A stretch of DNA of 8,818 nt from Paracoccaceae bacterium (lineage in GTDB: Bacteria; Pseudomonadota; Alphaproteobacteria; Rhodobacterales; Rhodobacteraceae). The stretch is taken from contig SKOX01000347.1 of assembly GCA_007119835.1 (NCBI GenBank), positions 1 to 8,818 on the forward strand. Direction: 5' to 3'. How positions within the stretch are numbered: position 1 is the stretch's first letter; each line of letters begins with the position of its first letter. Below are positions 5,886 through 8,818 of the stretch, one piece after another. The notes beneath the pieces are model-generated. The model was not told where the DNA came from and did no database searches. It saw only the letters and a list, made by a program, of their open reading frames with translations. The translations under genes were made by a program, and so were the position numbers.

Positions 5886-6503
5886 ATGGAGCTCAAGGCC
5901 GTCACCGACACCTATCGCCGCTGGGCGCCGGTCTACGACAAGACCTTCGGCGCGATCACCGGCGCCGGGCGCAACCGGGTCGTCGATTACGTCAACACGA
6001 GGGCGGGCCGCGTGCTCGAGGTCGGCGTCGGCACCGGGCTGTCGCTGCGCCGCTACAAGCCGCATCTCGGGATCACCGGCATCGACTTCTCCGAGGACAT
6101 GCTGGAGAAGGCGCGGGACAAGGTGGCGCGCGAGGGCCTCGCCCATGTCGAGGAGCTGCGCCAGATGGACGCCCGCACGCTCGACTTTCCCGACGCCGCC
6201 TTCGACACGGTCGTCGCCATGTACCTCGTCTCGGTGGTCCCCGAGCCAGAACGGGTGATCGCCGAGATGGCGCGGGTCTGCAGGCCGGGCGGAGAGGTCG
6301 TCATCGTCAACCACTTCGCCCGCGAGACGGGCGCGCTCGCCCGCATCGAACGGGCTATGGCGCCCTTCGCCGACCGGCTTGGCTGGCACTCGGACTTCGA
6401 ATTGAAGCGCATCCTCGGCGACCCGCGCCTGACGCTGGCCGAGGAGCGGCCGTTCCCGCCCTTCGGGATCTTCACCTTCCTGAGGCTCGCCCGCGCAGCG
6501 TGA
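5886..6503 (+). CDS. pmtA: SAM-dependent methyltransferase, probable phosphatidylethanolamine N-methyltransferase (Rhodobacter-type PmtA)
   Basis: This 205-residue class I SAM-dependent methyltransferase has no membrane segment. Motif I is VLEVGVGTGLSL (43-54). The acidic residue after strand 2 is Asp67 in GIDFSEDML, and the adenine-side acidic residue is Asp95 in RQMDARTLDF. A CRPGGEVVIVNHF segment (132-144) follows. The N-terminal YRRWAPVYDKTFG and the GWHSDF near 166-171 closely resemble the Rhodobacter sphaeroides PmtA as I recall it. That enzyme methylates phosphatidylethanolamine three times to phosphatidylcholine and belongs to a different subgroup from the Sinorhizobium PmtA. Position in the operon directly after psd and pssA strongly supports this: the previous gene products supply its lipid substrate. 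The gap to pssA is 16 bases with a strong ribosome site. The alternative is a generic UbiE-like methyltransferase; context makes that less likely. Confidence 0.85.
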   Translation: MELKAVTDTYRRWAPVYDKTFGAITGAGRNRVVDYVNTRAGRVLEVGVGTGLSLRRYKPHLGITGIDFSEDMLEKARDKVAREGLAHVEELRQMDARTLDFPDAAFDTVVAMYLVSVVPEPERVIAEMARVCRPGGEVVIVNHFARETGALARIERAMAPFADRLGWHSDFELKRILGDPRLTLAEERPFPPFGIFTFLRLARAA

Positions 6504-6540
6504 TGCCGGGGCTTGAGGCGCCGCGGGCTGCCGCTGAAGT

Positions 6541-6562
6541 CCGGCGGCATATTGGCCGCCGG
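6541..6562 (+). terminator. GC hairpin after the phospholipid operon
   Basis: CCGGCGGC (6541-6548) and GCCGCCGG (6555-6562) form a perfect 8-base all-GC stem around the 6-base loop ATATTG, 37 bases past the methyltransferase stop. No T-run follows, so it is not a textbook intrinsic terminator. In GC-rich genomes such hairpins often still mark transcript ends. A weaker stem, GTCC/GGAC nested in TGCGC/GCGCA, follows at about 6570-6597. Confidence 0.45.
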
Positions 6563-6601
6563 CGGGCCTGCGCCAGTGTCCGCACTTGGACGCGCAGCAA
6601 G

Positions 6602-6630
6602 TTGATGTTAAGGAACAGAAAATGTTAAGT
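6602..6630 (+). promoter_or_regulatory. AT-rich promoter-like patch with paired ATGTTAAG boxes
   Basis: TTGATG (6602-6607) and TTAAGT (6625-6630) stand 17 bases apart, a plausible -35/-10 pair 61 bases before the phosphatase gene. The octamer ATGTTAAG occurs twice, at 6605-6612 and 6622-6629, a 17-base period. The island is strikingly AT-rich for this genome. It probably drives the phosphatase-kinase pair. The paired octamers could instead be regulator sites; the TTAA spacing of 13 bases does not fit a CtrA box, which uses 7. Confidence 0.4.
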
Positions 6631-6690
6631 TGGCCTTTCGCGCCGTAACCTGATGCGTCCGTCGATATGATGCCGCCGCGAAGGAATCCC

Positions 6691-7161
6691 ATGGCCAGCC
6701 CACCCGCCGTCCTCCTTGTCTGCCTCGGCAACATCTGCCGCTCGCCGCTCGCCGAGGCGGCGCTGAGGCACGCTGCGGAGGCAGAAGGTCTCGACGCCGA
6801 GATCGATTCCGCCGGCACCGGCGACTGGCACATCGGCGCGCCGCCCGATCCGCGGGCGCAGGCGGTGGCCCGCGCGAACGGCCTCGACATCGCACACCTT
6901 CGCGGCCGTCAGGTGGCGCGCGCGGACTTCGACCGCTTCGACCATATCGTCGCGCTCGATCACGAGAACCTCCGCGTCCTTAAGAGCCTGCGCCCGGCCG
7001 GATCCCGGGCCCGGCTCAGCCTGCTGCTCGACCATGTGCCGGGCCGCGCCGGCGAGGCGGTGGCCGATCCCTATTTCGGCGACGATACCGGGTTCGAGAC
7101 CACCTGGGCCGACGTCACCGCCGGCGCCGCCGGCCTCGTCGCCACGCTCAGGGACAGGTGA
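6691..7161 (+). CDS. Low-molecular-weight protein tyrosine phosphatase, mammalian-type
   Basis: This is a 156-residue cytosolic phosphatase. The P-loop CLGNICRSP holds the nucleophile Cys11 and Arg17-Ser18 (C-x5-R-S). The general acid is Asp126 in DPYFGDDTGFETTW (126-139). Its SAGTGDWHIGAPPDPRA stretch (40-56) and the DPYFGDD region follow the mammalian LMW-PTP more closely than arsenate reductases or the capsule-linked Wzb type. Length is normal. I start at ATG 6691 because AAGGA lies 5 bases before it and the protein then begins just ahead of the first strand; an in-frame ATG at 6667 would add 8 residues. The stop overlaps the start of a fructosamine-kinase-family gene by 4 bases, implying one transcript and coupled translation. 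Human LMW-PTP-A has been reported to dephosphorylate protein-bound ribulosamine 5-phosphate, so it may act in sugar-amine repair rather than tyrosine signalling. The enzyme class is secure, the substrate is inferred. Confidence 0.93.
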   Translation: MASPPAVLLVCLGNICRSPLAEAALRHAAEAEGLDAEIDSAGTGDWHIGAPPDPRAQAVARANGLDIAHLRGRQVARADFDRFDHIVALDHENLRVLKSLRPAGSRARLSLLLDHVPGRAGEAVADPYFGDDTGFETTWADVTAGAAGLVATLRDR

Positions 7162-7967
7162 TCCGGCGCAGGGCCGTCGAAGCCGCGGCCTTCCTCGGGG
7201 AGGCGCTGGCTTCGGTCGCGTCCCTGCAGGGCGGAGACCTGTCGGATGTCTCCCGGCTGCGCTTCGCCTCGGGGCGGAGCGTTGTTCTCAAGGCCGGCGC
7301 GACCGCCCGGTCGGAAGCCGCCATGCTGGACGCGATCCGCGCCACCGGCGCGCCGGCGCCGGCGGTCCTCGGCGTCCTCGAGGATCTGCTCGTCCTCGAG
7401 GATCTCGGGCGGGACGACGGGCTCGCCGAGGCCTGGGGCCATCTCGGGCAGGTGGCCGCGCGGCTGCACGCGGCGACGGGCACAGGCTATGGCTGGCCGG
7501 CCGACCACCGCTTCGCGCATCTCCCGATCCGGAACGCGCCGCTCGACGACTGGCCGGCCTTCTGGGCGGAGCGGCGCCTGCTGGCCGAGGCGGGCGGGCT
7601 GCCCGGCGACCTCGCATCGCGGGTCGAGCGGCTGGCGTCGCGGCTCGCGGACCACCTGCCGCGGGCGCCGCGGCCGGCGCTGCTGCATGGCGACCTCTGG
7701 ACGGGCAACGTCATGGCAAGCGGCGCGCGGGTCACCGGTCTGATCGATCCCGCCTGCTACCACGGCCATGCCGAGGTGGACCTCGCCATGCTCACCCTCT
7801 TCGGCAGTCCGCCGTCGGCCTTCTGGGAGAGCTATGGCGCCGTCGAGCCTGGGCTTGCCGAGCGCCGGCCGGTTTACCAGCTCTGGCCCGCGCTCGTGCA
7901 TTTGCGCCTCTTCGGTGCGGGCTATCGCGGGCTCGTGGAGCGGCTCCTGGCGCAGTTGGGCGCCTGA
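7158..7967 (+). CDS. Fructosamine-3-kinase family protein (probable ribulosamine/erythrulosamine kinase)
   Basis: This is a 269-residue protein of the FN3K family, with a protein-kinase-like (APH) fold. Family members phosphorylate the third carbon of sugars bound to amines on glycated proteins, making the adduct unstable so that it detaches. Visible landmarks are Lys45 in SVVLKAG (ATP binding), VLEDL near 79-83 (hinge), the catalytic-loop HGDLWTGN (177-184) with Asp179, and the metal-binding Asp198 in LIDPACYHGHAEVDLAM, the family's most characteristic segment. Length is slightly under the usual 285-300. Bacterial members tested have mostly preferred ribulosamines and erythrulosamines to fructosamines. 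The GTG start at 7158 overlaps the phosphatase stop (GTGA), with AGGGA 3 bases upstream. Bases 7373-7387 and 7391-7405 are identical 15-mers in phase (18-base period), giving the internal repeat LEDLLVLEDL. Expression is expected to be coupled to the phosphatase. Confidence 0.92.
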   Translation: MIRRRAVEAAAFLGEALASVASLQGGDLSDVSRLRFASGRSVVLKAGATARSEAAMLDAIRATGAPAPAVLGVLEDLLVLEDLGRDDGLAEAWGHLGQVAARLHAATGTGYGWPADHRFAHLPIRNAPLDDWPAFWAERRLLAEAGGLPGDLASRVERLASRLADHLPRAPRPALLHGDLWTGNVMASGARVTGLIDPACYHGHAEVDLAMLTLFGSPPSAFWESYGAVEPGLAERRPVYQLWPALVHLRLFGAGYRGLVERLLAQLGA

Positions 7968-7974
7968 GCCGGCT

Positions 7975-8028
7975 CCCCGGCGCAACACGCGCTTCGTGCC
8001 GGCCGTCCGTGGCGGAAGGTCGCCGGGG
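7975..8028 (+). terminator. Weak candidate terminator after the kinase gene
   Basis: CCCCGGCG (7975-7982) and CGCCGGGG (8021-8028) are perfect complements, but the 38-base loop is long and no T-run follows closely. The 130-base gap between the kinase and DUF924 genes shows nothing else clear, and whether the two are co-transcribed is undecided. Confidence 0.15.
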
Positions 8029-8097
8029 CTGCCCGTTTGCGCTTCCCTTCTCGTCTGCGCTCGGGCAAGCTTCGCTGGGTATTTTGGGAGGTTGCCT

Positions 8098-8667
8098 ATG
8101 GATCCGCGTGCGGAGGAGATCCTCGAGTACTGGATCGGTGAAGTCGGCGCGGCGCGCTGGTATGCGATCGACGAGGCTCTCGACGACGACATCCGGACCC
8201 GCTTCGAGGGGCTCTGGCACGAGGCCAGGGGCGGCGCGCTCGACGTCTGGACGTGCCAGCCGCGGTCGTGCATGGCGCTCGTGATCCTGCTCGATCAGTT
8301 CCCGCGCAACATGTTCCGGGGCTCCGACAAGGCCTATTCCACCGACGCGAAGGCGCTCGCCATCGCGAAGGCGGCGATCGCGCGCGGCTTCGACGAGCAG
8401 ATCGGGCTGCCGGAGCGGCAGTTCTTCTACCTCCCGCTGATGCATTCCGAGGCGCTCACCGACCAGGAGCGCTCGGTGCGCCTGATCGCGCTGAGCTTCG
8501 GCGAGGGGGAAAGCCTCGCCCATGCCCGGGCGCATCGCGAGATCATCCGGCGCTTCGGCCGCTTTCCGTACCGCAACGATGCGCTCGGCCGCAGCACGAC
8601 CGGGGCCGAGCGCGCCTTTCTCGAGGAGGGCGGCTACGGCGCCGTCGTGAAGAGCTTCGCCGCCTGA
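8098..8667 (+). CDS. DUF924 family protein
   Basis: This 189-residue soluble protein is of unknown biochemical role; DUF924 proteins are all-helical with a tetratricopeptide-like fold. Family signatures are clear: the N-terminal EILEYWIGE with a following RWY (7-22), LLDQFPRNMFRG (64-75), the YLPLMHSE block (111-118), and RFGRFPYRNDALGR (152-165). Length is typical (about 180-200). The ATG at 8098 is preceded by GGGAGG (8086-8091), a good ribosome site that decides the start over in-frame codons further upstream. It shares the strand of the kinase gene, 130 bases away. It converges on the minus-strand gene at the window end, with only 18 bases between stops and no clear terminator. No enzymatic residues are known, so I assign no function. 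Confidence 0.92.
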   Translation: MDPRAEEILEYWIGEVGAARWYAIDEALDDDIRTRFEGLWHEARGGALDVWTCQPRSCMALVILLDQFPRNMFRGSDKAYSTDAKALAIAKAAIARGFDEQIGLPERQFFYLPLMHSEALTDQERSVRLIALSFGEGESLAHARAHREIIRRFGRFPYRNDALGRSTTGAERAFLEEGGYGAVVKSFAA

Positions 8668-8685
8668 TCCTGCCCGGTTTCGGCT

Positions 8686-8818
8686 TCAGAGCAGGCGGCG
8701 CTGCTCCGGCGGGCGGCCGCTCCGGCGCGCCCTCGCGCGCCCGCCGTCGGCCACCGCCCTTCGCGAGCCGTCGGCGAACTCGATCTCGAGGCGGGTGCCC
8801 GGCTCGACCGCCTCGGCG
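8686..8818 (-). CDS. xseA: 3' end of probable exodeoxyribonuclease VII large subunit (partial)
   Basis: Only the last 43 codons lie in the window. The minus strand reads PGTRLEIEFADGSRRAV, then an Arg/Ala/Gly-rich tail ending PEQRRLL before a TGA (8686-8688). The RLEIEFADG segment matches the final beta strands of alphaproteobacterial XseA, where a G-x-x-L-x-I-x-F-A-D-G pattern precedes a basic tail often ending in a short SLF-like motif. XseA with XseB forms a cytoplasmic nuclease that degrades single-stranded DNA into short acid-soluble fragments. The catalytic parts are outside the window, so identity rests on this short tail alone. The gene is convergent with the DUF924 gene. Confidence 0.6.
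   Translation of the reverse strand, partial: AEAVEPGTRLEIEFADGSRRAVADGGRARARRSGRPPEQRRLL

Noticed and set aside
5021..5911. Minus-strand frame of 296 residues opposite pssA
   Set aside because: Its composition (long Arg/Glu/His/Gln runs) is the antisense of a hydrophobic membrane protein; pssA has a complete catalytic motif.
6608..6628. Possible CtrA box made of two TTAA elements
   Set aside because: The TTAA elements are 13 bases apart, not the 7 required for TTAA-N7-TTAA.
7768..8097. N-terminal extension of the DUF924 gene upstream of 8098
   Set aside because: The extension overlaps the kinase gene out of frame and is low-complexity; family members start at about the ATG at 8098, which has a good ribosome site.
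1..8818. tRNA, rRNA, CRISPR, transposase or integrase
   Set aside because: Read for on both strands: no cloverleaf-like segment, regularly spaced repeat array, terminal inverted repeats or recombinase motifs were recognised.

Overview
The window reads as chromosome from a very GC-rich alphaproteobacterium, probably in or near the Rhodobacterales. The basis is the strongly G/C-biased third codon positions, a Rhodobacter-type phosphatidylethanolamine N-methyltransferase, an alphaproteobacterial membrane-anchored retropepsin-like protease and a YheS-type ABC-F ATPase. The taxonomic placement is an inference from recalled family resemblance, not from a search. I see no phage, transposon, CRISPR or RNA gene.

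Layout. Positions 1-127 hold a GC-rich stretch with four copies of an 11-base motif, then an ABC-F ATPase gene (128-2008). A 10-codon mini-ORF (2005-2037) joins it to marC (2034-2657) through two ATGA overlaps. Positions 2658-3584 form the only gene-poor, compositionally mixed part. It carries two candidate small minus-strand genes (a 60-residue basic protein and an 85-residue two-helix membrane protein). Between them lies a decayed plus-strand copy of the 3' end of marC. The plus strand then resumes with a membrane-anchored aspartyl protease-like protein (3585-4154).

After a 171-base gap holding four TACG elements at exact 11-base spacing and a short palindrome comes a phospholipid operon: psd (4326-5024), pssA (5030-5869) and a pmtA-like methyltransferase (5886-6503). 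Together they would make phosphatidylserine from CDP-diacylglycerol and serine, decarboxylate it to phosphatidylethanolamine, and methylate that to phosphatidylcholine. A GC hairpin and an AT-rich promoter-like patch separate this operon from the next. That next unit is a mammalian-type low-molecular-weight phosphatase (6691-7161) overlapping by 4 bases a fructosamine-3-kinase family gene (7158-7967), plausibly a protein-deglycation pair. A DUF924 protein (8098-8667) follows, and the window ends in the 3' end of a convergent minus-strand gene that looks like xseA.

Most of the window is ordinary housekeeping. The points most worth a second look are the phosphatase-kinase pair, the marC 3' duplication beside two unrecognised small genes, the mini-ORF junction, and the 11-base-phased array before psd. 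I did not find a convincing entirely new system.
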